From Thuidium tamariscinum (lineage: Eukaryota > Streptophyta > Bryopsida > Hypnales > Thuidiaceae), in assembly GCA_947034885.2 (NCBI GenBank), contig OX344758.2:8434501-8498500 (forward strand): a stretch of DNA of 64,000 nucleotides, in the 5' to 3' direction. Of the stretch, positions 1-12,290 are shown piece by piece; position 1 is the stretch's first letter; each line of letters starts with the position of its first letter. The notes beneath the pieces are model-generated. The model did no database searches. It saw only the letters and a list, made by a program, of their open reading frames with translations, and had not been told where the DNA came from. The position numbers and the translations under genes are program-made.

Positions 1-1390
1 TTCGAGGATAGAGACTTTTTCAAGGTAAAGTAGCGTTCCACTTCCATTCAAGGTCATAATATGATACTTTGTACATGCACATTTTTAAGTGCTTGTAATT
101 TGTGTGTCAATTTAACCTTCAAGGACAGAGACTTTTTCAAGGTACAATAATTGTCCACTTCCATTCTTACTCATGAGATGATATTTTGTACATGTGTTAT
201 ATTAAGTGCTTGTACAATTGTGTGTTGATTTCACCATCAAAGAGAGAGACTTTTTCAAGGTACAATAGTTGTTAACTTCCATAATGGCTCATGAGATGAT
301 ATTTTGTCATGTGCATTTTTAAGTGCTTGTAATTTTCATATTCATTTAATGTTTGAGGACAGAGACTTTTTCAAGGTACAGTAGCGTTCCACTTCCATTC
401 TGGCTCATGAGATGATATTTTGTCAAGTGCATTTTTAAGTGCTTGTACAATAATTTGCGTGTTGATTTCACCATCAAGGACAAGATTTTTTCAAGGTATA
501 GTAGCATTTCACTTCCATTCTAACTCATGAGATGATATTTTGTCATGTGCGTTTTTAAATGCTTGTAATTTACATGTCAATCTAACCTTTAAAGACAAAG
601 ACTTTTTCAAGGTACAATAGCGTTCTACTTCCATTCTGACTAATGAGATGATATTTTGTCATGTGCATTCTTAAATACTTGTAATTTGCATGTCAATTTA
701 ACCTTCAAGGAGAGAGACTTTTTCAAGATATTGTAACCTTCTACTTCCATTCTGGATTTTTGGCTCATAAGATGGTATTTTGTCATGTACATTTTTAAGT
801 GCTTGTAATTTGCGTGTCAATTTAACCTTCAAGGATAGAGACTTTCTGAAGGTACAGTAGCGTTTCAATTTCATTTTGACTCATGAGATGATATTTTGTA
901 CATCTGAGTTTTTGAGTGCTTATACAATTTGCATGTTGATTTCACCGTCAAGGGCAAAGACTTTTTCAAGGTACAATAGTAGTTCACTCCCATTTTAACT
1001 CATGATATGATATTTTGTACATGTGTGTTTTTAAGTGCTTGTAATTTGCGTATTGATTTCACCATTAAGGAAAGAGACTTTTTTACATGCTTTTTCAAGG
1101 TATAGAGTAGCGTTCCACTTCCATTTTGGTTCACGAGATGATTTTTGTCATGTACGTTCTTAAGTGCTTGTAATTTGCATATCAATTTAACCTTTAAGAA
1201 CAGAGATTTTTTCAAGATATAGTAGTGTTCCACTTCCATTCAAAGTCATGAGATGATGTTTTGTACATGTGCATTTTTAAGTATTTGTACAATTTGCATA
1301 CTCATTCAATCTTCAAGGACAAAGACTCCTTTTCAAATGCAATAGCTATTTACTTCCATTTTAACTCACAAGATGATATCCCTACATGTG
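1..1390. repeat. Tandem array, ~118-bp unit, about 12 diverged copies
   Basis: A unit containing GAGACTTTTTCAAGGTA, then a TTCCACTTCCATTCT block, then CATGAGATGATATTTTGT, then TTTTTAAGTGCTTGTAATTTG recurs about every 115-123 bases from position 1 to about 1,390. The first copy is cut by the window edge. Copies differ by small indels and substitutions. The short ORFs inside it are by-products of the repeat. It is satellite-like, and I see no coding content. Confidence 0.9.
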
Positions 1391-1477
1391 TATTTCAAAA
1401 TATATGTCGGCTTGTACATAGCCATCATGACTAGTCTTTGGAAAAAACAAAAACACAAGATAGAAATGATCATTCTT

Positions 1478-2124
1478 TTAACCCCTAAATGCCCAAGGCA
1501 CCCAAATGTAGTGTCAAAGAAGCATTGAAGTTAAAATAAAACCTTACCAAATTTCTATTTTTAGTAGTTTATATTTTTGGAAGATTCTTTTTGAAGTCTA
1601 GTTTCACCATCAATCATCCGATTTTAAAAATGATTGATTATGATTTTTCTATTCAAGATTTCATACAAGGGTATCCACTGCAATCTTGACATTTTGTAGT
1701 GTTAAGGACTCTTGGAAATGAGCCTCAAATACACTAGATCTTAGAGAAAAAATCACACTAAAAATTCATTTAAAAAAATTGTAGAGTAGATTTTGAAAAG
1801 CCATAAATTGATTGAGGTTATGCTTGTTAGGCCCTTCAACTTCATATTTTTTTGGTGTCCAAATTTTTAGATTTGACATGCAAAAAGAGAGCTCAAAGAT
1901 TTTCATAGTTTTTACACCTTCATGATCAAACATTATAATCTTTCAATCTAAAAGTGATATTGTTGAGTTTTCTTTTCCTACATCATCTCTAATGTGTCTA
2001 CTTTGAATTTGTATGGTTACAATTAAAAAAAAAATTGATTCAACTTATCAAAATGTTGGATTTTTGTTCAATTTAGAGCGAATTCCAAAAAACTCAAAAC
2101 AAGCTTTAGGCATTTAGGGGTTAA
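1478..2124. mobile_element. TTAA-flanked TIR element, copy 1 (non-autonomous)
   Basis: The left end reads TTAA then CCCCTAAATGCC; the right end reads GGCATTTAGGGG then TTAA. It carries no coding capacity. Its interior matches, in the opposite orientation, the elements at 15,000-15,655 and 45,082-45,742; the shared block is a run reading ATTGAAAGATTA near a GATCATGAGGG-type stretch. TTAA flanks with a CCC-start terminus resemble piggyBac-type transposons. That family assignment is inference, because no transposase is present. Confidence 0.75.
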
Positions 2125-2353
2125 TTATTGAACCTAGAGGCACATAAAAAGCACTATATATGAAGCACAATGAAACATTATTATATTATATATGTCTTTG
2201 GAATTTATTTTTCTTACACTCATTTATCCTTTTATTATTTATTAGTAAAAGAATAAATTACTATAGATATCATCATTTATACATGAATATTTTATAGGTT
2301 AAGTTATTTTTCCATCACTTCAAAAAATGTCCCTATATAATTTGTAAACTCAT

Positions 2354-3096
2354 TTAACCCCTAAAGCCCCGAGGTGTGTTTTTTGGCATTATAAATTTTT
2401 TGGGCAGCTCACTATGAATGGAGTTTTTATTTTCTTTTGCTGAAATTTTTACGCAAGATGTGCCCAAGGAGTAGCTTTAAGTCCCAACAATTTTTGTAAC
2501 TTTTGACTTTGTGGTTAAAAAGTTGTGGCATGATATCTCATTTTCCTTACTTGGAGGGCAGCCCGAGCAGCTGAAAAAACTTCTTTAAATTTTTTTTTCA
2601 AAAGTGAAATTTCAAATTGATTCTTTAGGTTTTTACAAACATGGGAAGCTTTGTTTCATCCCATTTGGATTAAGGAGTCAAAAGTTAAGAGCAATTTTAG
2701 TTTGTGGGTAGGTATGGATTTCAAGAATTCCATACCTACCCACAAACTAAAATTGCTCATAACTTTTTGACTCCTTAATCCAAATGGGATGAAACAAAGC
2801 TTCCCATGTTTGTAAAAACCTAAAGAATCAATTTGAAATTTCACTTTTGAAAAAAAAGTTTTGAAGAAGTTTTTTCAGCTGCCCAAGCTGCCCTCCGAGT
2901 AAGGAAAACGACATATCATGCCACAACTTTTTAACCACAAAGTCAAAAGTTACAAAAAAATTTGGGCCTTAAAGCTACTCCTTGGGCACATCTTGTGTAA
3001 AAATTTCAGCAAAAATAAAATAAAAACTCCATTTGTAGTGAATTGCCCAAAAAATTTATAATGCCAAAAAACTCACCTCAGGGCTTTAGGGGTTAA
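2354..3096. mobile_element. TTAA-flanked foldback element, ~740 bp near-complete hairpin
   Basis: The element is one large inverted repeat. The left arm starts TTAACCCCTAAAGCCC and the right arm ends GGGCTTTAGGGGTTAA. The arms meet near 2,727-2,730 around CAAGAATTCC. Arm sequence includes GGGAAGCTTTGTTTCATCCC and its complement. The two arms are almost identical, so the element is either young or kept similar by gene conversion. The outer motif is shared with the 1,478 family, but the interior is different. Half-length relatives lie at 38,200 and 52,290. Confidence 0.8.
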
Positions 3097-3482
3097 CCTT
3101 AAAATTGAAAATGTATACATTGTAACCATATATCAACATCTTGTAGGTTTAATTGCCAGTTTGATTGTTTCTCATGAGTCCTCAGAAAGTCCATATACAA
3201 TTTGTGTATTGATTCAATGTTTGAGGGGAAAGGCTTCATTTAAGGTACAATAGCTAGCAACTTCCATAATTCTAATTCATGGAAACATATTTCATGTGTG
3301 TATGATTTTAGGTGTATATAGGCTAGTTGCCATGTACCTAGTCTTTCAAGAAAGACAATCTGGGCCCTTCAACAATAACATAGGAACAATCTTTATATAA
3401 TTGAGTCCAAAGGCACATAAAAAGCATCCATGTAGAACATGGTGATTGGGATGAATTTACAAAACACTTATACTATTTGTTG

Positions 3483-4500
3483 CATTTCGTCACACCCTAG
3501 TTTTTTATTAACTATAACTTTTTTTGTTTTAGCTCCAAATGACTTGAAATTTATAGGGTAGCTATTCATAGCTATTATATATCTATATTGAATTTTGTAG
3601 ATTTTTCAAAAATAATTTATTATTTTTAAATAGCCCCCAAAATTTCTCACAATACTTGAATTAGGGTTTTTTTGCATTTTTTATCTCCAAAAAAACGATT
3701 TTTGACTTAAAATTTGGAGTAGATGGTCTCTTAGTAGACTTATAGCTAATGTCGAAAGGAATTCTAAAAATACTTATTTTTTATGTCTTGTAGAAGTCAC
3801 AAAGAGAGCTTCATTTTGCATTTTTTTCCAAAGGTATAAAACATTATTTTGGTGAGTTTTTTAGTCCACTTCCATCACCAAAAAGTTTTTTCAAATTTTA
3901 TTTTATTTTTTTGTTTTAAAAAAATTTCTATTTTTTACAAATTAAAATGTCACAAGTTGTATTTTCTTCACCAAAACTTTGGACATAGAATTCACATAGA
4001 ATTCCAGTGAAGAAAATACAACTTGTGACATTTTAATTTATAAAAATATGATATCATTTTGAAAATACCAAAAAATTGGACATTTGAGAAGACTTTTTGT
4101 TGATGAGATTTGACAAAAAAAACTCACTAAATAATGTTTTGTACCTTTGGAAAGAAATGCAGAATGAAGCTCTCTCTGTGGACTTCTACAACACATAAAA
4201 ATAAGTATTTTTAAAATTCCTTTTGACAATAGCTATAGGTCTACTAAGAGGCCATCCTCTCCAAATTTTAGATCAAAATTCGTTTTTCTGGAGATAAAAG
4301 ATGCAAAAAAACCCTAATTCAAGTATTGTGAATATTTTTTGGAGCTATTTAAAAATAGTATATTATTTTTGAAGAATCTCCAAAATTTATAGATACATAA
4401 TAGCTATGAATAGCTTCCCTATAAATTTCAAGTCATTTGGAGCTAAAACACAAAAGTTATGGCCAAAAAACAAATAAAAAACTAAGTTATGACAAATGGC
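3483..4500. mobile_element. Foldback (hairpin) element of about 1 kb
   Basis: The left arm, beginning CATTTCGTCACACCCTAG, is the complement of the right arm, ending CTAAGTTATGACAAATG. The two run inward to a centre near 3,990, where a block reading AAGTTGTATTTTCTTCACC faces its own complement. There is no protein-coding content; the ORF on the minus strand at 4,038-4,229 lies wholly inside one arm. It is probably a foldback or MITE-like DNA element. I could not identify a clear target-site duplication. Confidence 0.7.
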
Positions 4501-5552
4501 TTTAAGTATTTCTTGAATTCACCCATTGGTCTTTGGAAAAGAGGGCCACTCTCCAACTACAAGATGGGACAATCTTTACTTAATTAGATCTCTCAAAGCA
4601 CATAAAAAAACACCTATGATAGAACATGGTGACTAGTCTTTGGATAAAGCAAGACCCTCTTCAACAATAAGACAGGCGCAATCTTTACATTATTGAATCT
4701 CAAGACGCATAAAAAGCATCAACATGGTGAATATGGTGACTAGTATTTGAAGAAGAGGGCCGCCTTCTCCAAGAAGATGGGACAATCTCTATTTTACTAG
4801 GTCTCAAGGCACGTAAAAAGCACCTATATAGGACATGCTGACTAGTCTTTGGAAAAAAAGGAACCCTCTTCAATAATAAGATAAGGACAGTCTTTACATT
4901 ATTTAGAACCTATAGGCATGTAGAAAGTATCCATGTACAATAAATTTTTTTCAATTTTTTTGTAGCCTTTGTATAGTCTTGTACATATATTTAATCAATT
5001 GTGGACTAGTTACATATTGGCTTATTTTATTACTTTATAGGATACCAAATCTATAAAGCAAAAATATCTAAAAATTCATTACAAGGGAAACTATGTCCTA
5101 TTTGACAGTAATTTTGACATAAGTTTGTCAACTCTTTTGTAGATTAGGAGTATATGTTTTGGACACTTTTTTGACAGAGTTCCGTCAATTCGGATAAAGA
5201 TATACATCAGCAAATCTTCCTCTCACTCCTTTGCTACCATGGTTTGTTTTTTTGCCAACATGGATTTTTATTCCACATCACTTATTCCAAAAAACTATTT
5301 TCCAAGGATTTATTAAAATAGTTGAAATAATGGCTAGAAAAAAAAATTAGATGAAATTTTTTCAGGTGAATGATAAATTTTTAGATGAAATGCTTTTGGA
5401 TGATTCAAAATTTTAATTATTGTTTATCAACTTCTAAGAATGTTGACCAAAACAAATTAAGATCATGGAGTTAAATTATTCAATAAATTGTTTTACTCCA
5501 TGAATCATTTGTATTTTGTGAAATGAATGGGGAAGTAAAACTTTTTATATAC
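4501..5552. other. AT-rich non-coding DNA with short diverged repeats
   Basis: The blocks around 4,500-4,950 repeat a motif of the type GACTAGTCTTTGGAAAAA followed by CACATAAAAAGCA several times, and relatives also occur at 3,330-3,440. At about 5,083 a CATTACAAGGGAAA terminus is followed by GTCCTATTTGACAGTAA, which matches (inverted) the terminus near 10,977. I see no gene. Confidence 0.5.
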
Positions 5553-6105
5553 ACATATGGAGGTAGGAGGTCAAGCAACCCATATGGGATATATGAATCC
5601 TCAAAGTTCTAAAAGCTCATAGTTAAGTTAGAAACCCAAAATTTTGTATTAAAATTAAGATTTCAAACCTCATTTAAGCATAATAAAATGTTTTTTTTCA
5701 AAAACATTTGAACTAAGACTAGTTAAAATATGAATTGGAGTTTCAAGTCAAAAAATCCGTTTGACATTTCAAGTTTCCAATCAAAAGTTATGGACAGATT
5801 TCAAAGAAGAAGTTTGAAAAAATATAATAAGAACTATTTCAAACACCTCTTTGAAATTCCATAACTTTTTATTGGAAACTCAAAATGTCAAACGGATTTT
5901 TGTAAGCAAAAATTTTATTGATTTTCTAAGTGATGTTAGTTCAATGTTTTTAGAAAAAAAACATCATACTATGCCTAAATGAGGTCTAAAGTCCTAGTTT
6001 TAACACAATTCCTATTTCTAACTTAACTATGAGCTATCACAACTTTGAGAATTCATATATCCCACATGGATTGGTCAACTTCCTAGTACTTCAAATATAT
6101 AGAGG
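5553..6105. mobile_element. Foldback element, GGAGGTAGGAGGTC family, full hairpin
   Basis: The left arm starts near ATATGGAGGTAGGAGGTC, and the right arm ends with its complement near 6,080-6,105. The arms contain CATAGTTAAGTTAGAAA and the complementary TTTCTAACTTAACTATGAG, and they meet near 5,828. A related full hairpin is at 50,580-51,140, and half copies are at about 6,880-7,210 and 10,405-10,590. It holds no coding sequence. Confidence 0.65.
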
Positions 6106-9100
6106 GAGCTTACTCTCTTATAAACAAAGAATGCTGAGCTGTTGATGATGATTGGTTGAAAATGATTAGTTGAAGATTGCAATGACATTTTGTATCTAAA
6201 ATAAAAATTATATGTAAAATCTTGTTGGATTTCTAAGAAGACATTAACCTTGTTTGTCAAAACTGATTGAGAAATTGACAAGAATTTGACAAACATTGCA
6301 ATATTGAACGCATTGACAAAGTGCCAACTTTCAAAAGTTGTGGTTGTCATTGCAGACATTAGATTGTCATTTTGGACACTTTTCTATCAAAATTTTTGTA
6401 GACTAAGGCCCATTTCACTACTAGAAAAATCGATGTTTGTTGTAGCAGAGATGTTAGTATATTTTCTTTCTACGAAAAGAGTTGGTTAAGATAGCTTGAT
6501 TCGAACACTTTTTAGCATAGTTCTGTTAATTATTCCATGTAGGATGAATGTCTTCATGAATGTGCCACGTCAGATTTAAACAACTGCCACATCATCAAAA
6601 TCATTTTCATTTTATCAACAAAAAATTTGCCACATAGACTACCACATAGGAAAAATCTTCTACATTAATTAAAGTTTTATTAATTAATTTTAATTAATCA
6701 AACTTTAATTATTTAAATTAGATATAATTTATTAAAGTTCCCAATATAGATTCTATTCTTCAAATGAAATGGGTCAAAATTACAACACTACATTCCAAGT
6801 GATACAATGGAGAGGGAAAGTGATCTTTGAAAGACATTTACTTCGGTGCTTCAATAGAGGAGAAGACAAACTCTTTATACAAGTGGGGTGGTAGGAGGTC
6901 GAGCAAACCATATAGGATGTGATTTTAGAATGAGTAGGAGTTCAACCACTTGTAGTTAAGTCAAAAACTAGAAAACATACTCTAAGTAAAATTTTAGACC
7001 TCATTTAGACATAGTAGAATGATTTTTTTCAAAAAACTTTGAACTAAAAACATGTGGTGAATCAATTCAACTTTCATCTTCAAAAATCCATTTGGAATTT
7101 GGAGCCTCCAATCAAAAGTTATAGACAAATTTCGAAGAGGATGTTTGAAATTGTCAAAGAATTTTTTTTCCAATTTCTCTTTGAAATTTGTCCATAACTT
7201 TTGATACATAGGAGGTTCAATAGATATTGAAGTCTAGTTTTAGTAGTAGAATTTTCAATTTTTAGTAACATGTTTGGAAAATTTGACAACCATTTTTCTA
7301 AAGCTTGTTTGGCCAAAGTTAGTTTAATTTATTCATTTCTACTGTATTTTTACAGTCAGCCAACTTTGCAAGACATAGTCTCCTTTGTCGTGAGTCTGCT
7401 TTTTATGAAACTTGTTGGATTTAATAGATATTGAGGTCTAATTTCAGTGGTAAAATTTTCAATTTTTTATAACATGTTTGGAGAATCTGACAACCAATTT
7501 TCTAGAAGTAGTTTGGCCAAAACTTGGAATTAAATGGTTTCATTATTAAATAGTTTTAATCTAAAAGTTTGAATAGATCAAATATTTAATTTTGAATGTT
7601 TCAAATTCAAAATTTTGAATATTTGAAAATTTACATTTTGAATAGTTCAAAGTTTACATTTTGAATAGTTCAAAGTTTAGATTTTTTAATTTTTATTTAC
7701 CAGTGTCCCTTCAAAAGACAAAATGGATTTCAAGCAAGTTTGTATGACTTCGATTTATAGTGAAACTTTGACACATAAGAAAAATCTTATTATATTTTTA
7801 TAATTATCATTTGTATTTGAATTAGTGCTTGGAAGCAAAATCTATGCCACAATAAGCTCAAAACTAAACTTGGTAGATAATACAAACAACCCCACAAATT
7901 GTCAAAATAAAATTGGTTATTTTTCACTCAAACATTGTGTTCTATGTATATGTGAAGCTTTGAGTCTCTCTAATTGTACTAGTGTTGAAAAAGTTATAAA
8001 GATTTTTAATTTATATGTATTTAAGTATTTTAGTGATAAAATAACCTATAGGATTCATATATTGATGTAATCTTCTTTTAAATCAAAATTTTATTTTAAG
8101 GTTAAATTTATTTGCTAGAATACCTAGAATATTTAGCATATGATTTAGGACAAGTAAAGTGGCCAATCCTATGAATTGATTTAAAAAAATATACATTTTT
8201 GGCTTCTTAGATGAGTGCACCAAAAATTATAATATTGAATGTTTTAGTAGAAAAATGTTGTTGACAAATTAAGGCTTGAAGAGCTCATATTCAAATAATT
8301 GAAATTTTGAAATTGAATTATAAATGGCACAAAAACTTAACTTTTTTGATTCAAAACTTAGAATTAGAATTAAATTAGAATTAGAACAAAAATATTTCAA
8401 AATATAAGTTAGAAATTCAATGAACTTGTAAGTTTGAATTCTAATCAAACTATATATTGTATTGAATAAAAATTGCACTAGAATTAGAACTAGGATTTTC
8501 ATCAAATTTGAATTAATCAAACTAAGTTGAATCAAAGTTTGAATTTTCATTAAGTTATTTGAATCAAAATTTGAGTTAGAGCTAAATTTGATCAAATTTT
8601 AAGTTTGAATCATAATTATTGAATTTCATTGGAATTCAAATTAAATTAAATTCAAATTATATTTGATAAAAATTTAATTAAAATTCAAGATTGGAATTCA
8701 TACTTTTTGAAAGATTCCAAATGATTTCAAAAGATTTTGGAAAATTAAATTTTTTCTTAAGATTTGAATAGATTCAAATAAATTTGAAAAGATTTCAATA
8801 TATTTAACAATTTTTAATGGATTTAAAAAAAGATTCTAGTAATAAAATTTAAATAGATGATTTGAAGATTTCTAAAGTACTCTAAAAGTTTTTTGAAGGA
8901 TTCAAAAGATTCTAATAGATTCCAAAAAGATTTTTGAAAGATTCTAAATCTCCTAAAAAATTACTTTAATTTTAGTTGGAATCTTTATTAGTTGATGATT
9001 GTACATTTCAAATTAATAGAAATCAACAATTTTAGTCAATCTATGTTGATTAAACTCAACATTTTTAGTTTATTGATCATTGATTTGTTTCAAATCAACA

Positions 9101-10404
9101 AAAATCTACATTGATTATACAATCTATGTTGATTGTCCAGACAAAATGGACAAATTAGCCATTTCAGCATAAATAATTGTTGAAATCAACAGTAATCAAC
9201 TCAATCTATGCGAAAACGGGCCCCATTTTCTAGTAGAGTTTTCCTTGTAGTGATTAGTTTACATTGAAATGTCATTGTATAGAACCTAGTATCTTTAGAA
9301 TTTTTTTTTATTATATTGAATTATCCTATTATTCTTTCTTATTAGGAAAAATTATTATAGATTTCATTGTCCATCTCAATAGAAAATAGAAATTGATGGT
9401 TGAATATAACACCAATTTGTTTTATTTGGGAGAAGTGTGTGTGTGAATGAGCATGACCTAAATTTTTAGTGTCACTACTCACTACAAGATGTTTTTTTGA
9501 AGAAATTGGTGTAGTAATATTTTAACCTCTATTCCTAGGGGGTGCACTTCCCATTTCTTTGATGTTGACGTGCAAACTAATGAAGGGTAGTTTTAATTGT
9601 CTTAAACCTAAATTTTATACAATTGTTCAAAGTAAATTAGCATCTATACAATGGGCTTCTAAACTTTAGAAATAATGAAGGATAATTATACAAAAATACA
9701 AAATTTTATCAATTTCTTTTTTTTAAGTAGCCCTACCAAAATTCCCTTTCAAAAACTTAAACTTTCCATAGTATACTTAGTATAGTATAAATCCATAAGT
9801 TATACACTGAATTCACAGAGGTGTGAGAATTATGGTTTACTAAGGGTCAACTAAAATCCCATGTGCTTGTTGTATAGTCAAATTTAAATCTAGATGAATG
9901 AACCTATGAATGAATGATATTCGAATTGTCTAGGCACTTCCGTTAGTTCAATTAGTGATTGAGTGCTGGGGTGAGTGGGCAACTGGAGTTATGGGTTTTT
10001 ATTTACGATGGCGGAGGTTTTTTAAGTTTTCTTGAGAGATTTCAAATTTGTGTTTGTATTTGCTTGAGAGATTTCAAGTTTATGTTCAAGTTTGGTTTAG
10101 AATTTGCAAGGATCAAGCGAAGAATTCGGATGTTTATTGTAACTATTTCTATATCAATTGTTTGTATGATTTTCTCCTATGTTGTATTTATAATGAACAT
10201 AAAGTATAAAAAATTGGCACTCAAAATTTTTTTAACTAAAAGATAGGGTGCATGAAATAAGCACCCTTTAGAAATTTAGATAAAATAAGCCCCCTTTAAA
10301 TCCCCAAAAATCACCTATATAGCCCCTAAATAATAGGGGCTTGTTTACAGGTGATCAACGGACTTTCCAAATTAATAGTGCACCCCCGAGGGGTTGATAT
10401 ATAA
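6106..10404. other. Gene-free, very AT-rich transposon debris
   Basis: This stretch holds a half copy of the foldback family at about 6,880-7,210, a CACTACTAGAAAAA terminus at 6,417, and a long low-complexity run at 8,270-8,960 built of variants of AATTTGAATT and GATTTGAAAGATTC. Near 9,220-9,255 an inverted terminus ends CCTTGTAGTG. The ORFs here (for example 8,269-8,595 on the minus strand and 9,959-10,246 on the plus strand) are low-complexity or lack any recognisable domain, so I do not call genes. Confidence 0.5.
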
Positions 10405-10710
10405 ATTGTGTTAAAATTGAAATTTCATACCTCATTTTAGCATAGTAGAATAACTTTTTGAAAAAAACTTTGAACTAAGATTAGATGGAAAATCACGTTA
10501 AGTTTCATGTTCAAAAATGCATTTGAGATTTCAATCCTCTAATCAAAAGTTATAGACAAATTTAAAAGAGGTGTTGAGAAGGAATATTTTTACCTTTACA
10601 AATAAAGGTGGATGTTAAGGAATAGAAGTTTACATCTATTAAAGTAGCAAAATAGTTGATAGAATTTTGTCAAATAATTCGTTGAAACATGTTGTCATTG
10701 ACAAAGCAAT

Positions 10711-10926
10711 CAGTAGTAGAAACCCTCGTTTAATATGACAAGGCCTAATTTTTCTTGACGGATTTTGCTAGGCATCAAAAGTAACAACTCGTGTTTTTAT
10801 GTCAAGAAAATCGTTCAACACAACATCAATGCTGACATAAAAACACGGGTTGTTACTTTTGATGCCTAGCAAAATCCGTCAAGAAAAATTAGGCCTTATC
10901 ACATTAAACAAGGGTTTCTACTAGTG
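10711..10926. mobile_element. CACTA-type MITE, 216 bp, with AAT target-site duplication
   Basis: The element is a near-perfect hairpin. The left terminus is CAGTAGTAGAAACCC; the right terminus, read in complement, is CACTAGTAGAAACCC. It is flanked on both sides by AAT (10,708-10,710 and 10,927-10,929). The duplicated locus near 50,265 lacks the insertion and has a single AAT at the matching point. TIR sequence, 3-bp duplication and small size fit a non-autonomous CACTA element. Confidence 0.85.
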
Positions 10927-12100
10927 AATTGACAAATTTTTGTTAAATTACTGTCAAATAGGACATGAATATCCTTGTAGTGAAATGCTTCAAATTTTGC
11001 TTAATTAATTACTAAGATGATCCAAATATAAGGGAGTTATAAAAGAATTAATTGGAAAGAATTAGTGATAATGAAGTAGAGATCATGGTAAAAGACTAGT
11101 GAAATAAATCTCATGCACCATATAAAAGAAAGGACATTTATGGACAATATATCAAATATGTTCATTCCAACAAGCAAAATAATGACCTCAATGAGCAATA
11201 TTGGAGTATTTGGAGGGGCATAAATTGTGTTTATCAACTTGACAACTAATAGAGTATTTGGGTCAATTTCTACTACTTCTATTGCAAATACATAAGCATT
11301 AGAGGAGATTTGGCTCCAAATAAGACTATAAATTTCTATACAATTAAGAACCCTAGAAACTACATGATTGCGGAATCTAATGTGGTCGGGAGATGGCTAT
11401 GATGTATATTTTTTTTCTCATACTTTTTTTTCAATTTTAGAACTAATTTATTTTTATTTTTAGTATTTAGTATTTATAAAGGCTAATAGCAATCAACCAT
11501 TCCCTCGATGCTACAAGAATAGCATGGGAAATTGGTCCAAAACAACTCTCTGTTTTTCCCAATCTCTTTGAAAGCATGCAAATATTTAGCATTGTGAATG
11601 TATTAGAATTTTTCTATGTACTAAATATTTAATGCTTGTTACACCATTTTGTCTTTGAATATGTTATAAATTGATTATCTTTTACTTATGAAGTAAACAA
11701 ATCCAAAGCATTTAATATTTTATAAATCTTAAAAGAATTATATTACTAGATTGTAGAAAGTAATGATGCATAGTAACCTGTCTTTTGAGTGGATAGTGAG
11801 GCATGATGCCTCACTATCCACCCTAAATAATTTTAAATTAAAATTTTTTTTAATTACTAACTCAACCCAACCCCCCAACCCCAACCCCTTGCCAAACAAA
11901 CTATTTTTTTTTTAATTTAAATTTTTTTAAATTAGAAATTAGAAATTTTAAAATTTGCATCCCCCCACACTTCTTATAATTTTCAGAAGTTTATAGGATG
12001 GACAATCAATATGGGATTTTACCTATATACGTATTTAGTATATACATTCAGTTTACATATATGCATTCAATATATACATTCAATATATGTATTCAATATA

Positions 12101-12290
12101 CATACTCAATAAATAAATAAATAAATATACATATATACATACTCAATAAATAAATAAATAAATATACATATATACATACTCAATAAATAAATAAATAAAT
12201 ATACATATATACATACTCAATAAATAAATAAATAAATATACATATATACATACTCAATAAATAAATAAATATATATACATATATATATAT
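12101..12290. repeat. 37-bp tandem repeat, 5 copies, AT-only core
   Basis: A unit starting CATACTCAATAAATAAATAA and ending TACATATATA begins at 12,101, 12,138, 12,175, 12,212 and 12,249. The period is exactly 37 bases, with a shorter, diverged last copy. It is flanked by ATTCAATATA-type microrepeats from about 12,040 to 12,360. Near-identity between units indicates recent slippage or unequal exchange. Confidence 0.9.

Noticed and set aside
8269-8595. 108-codon minus-strand ORF rich in Asn, Leu, Ile
   Set aside because: Low-complexity AATTTGAATT-type DNA; no domain or splice context.
12101-12290. Regularly spaced repeats as a possible CRISPR array
   Set aside because: Units are contiguous 37-bp tandem repeats without unique spacers, in a plant-type genome.
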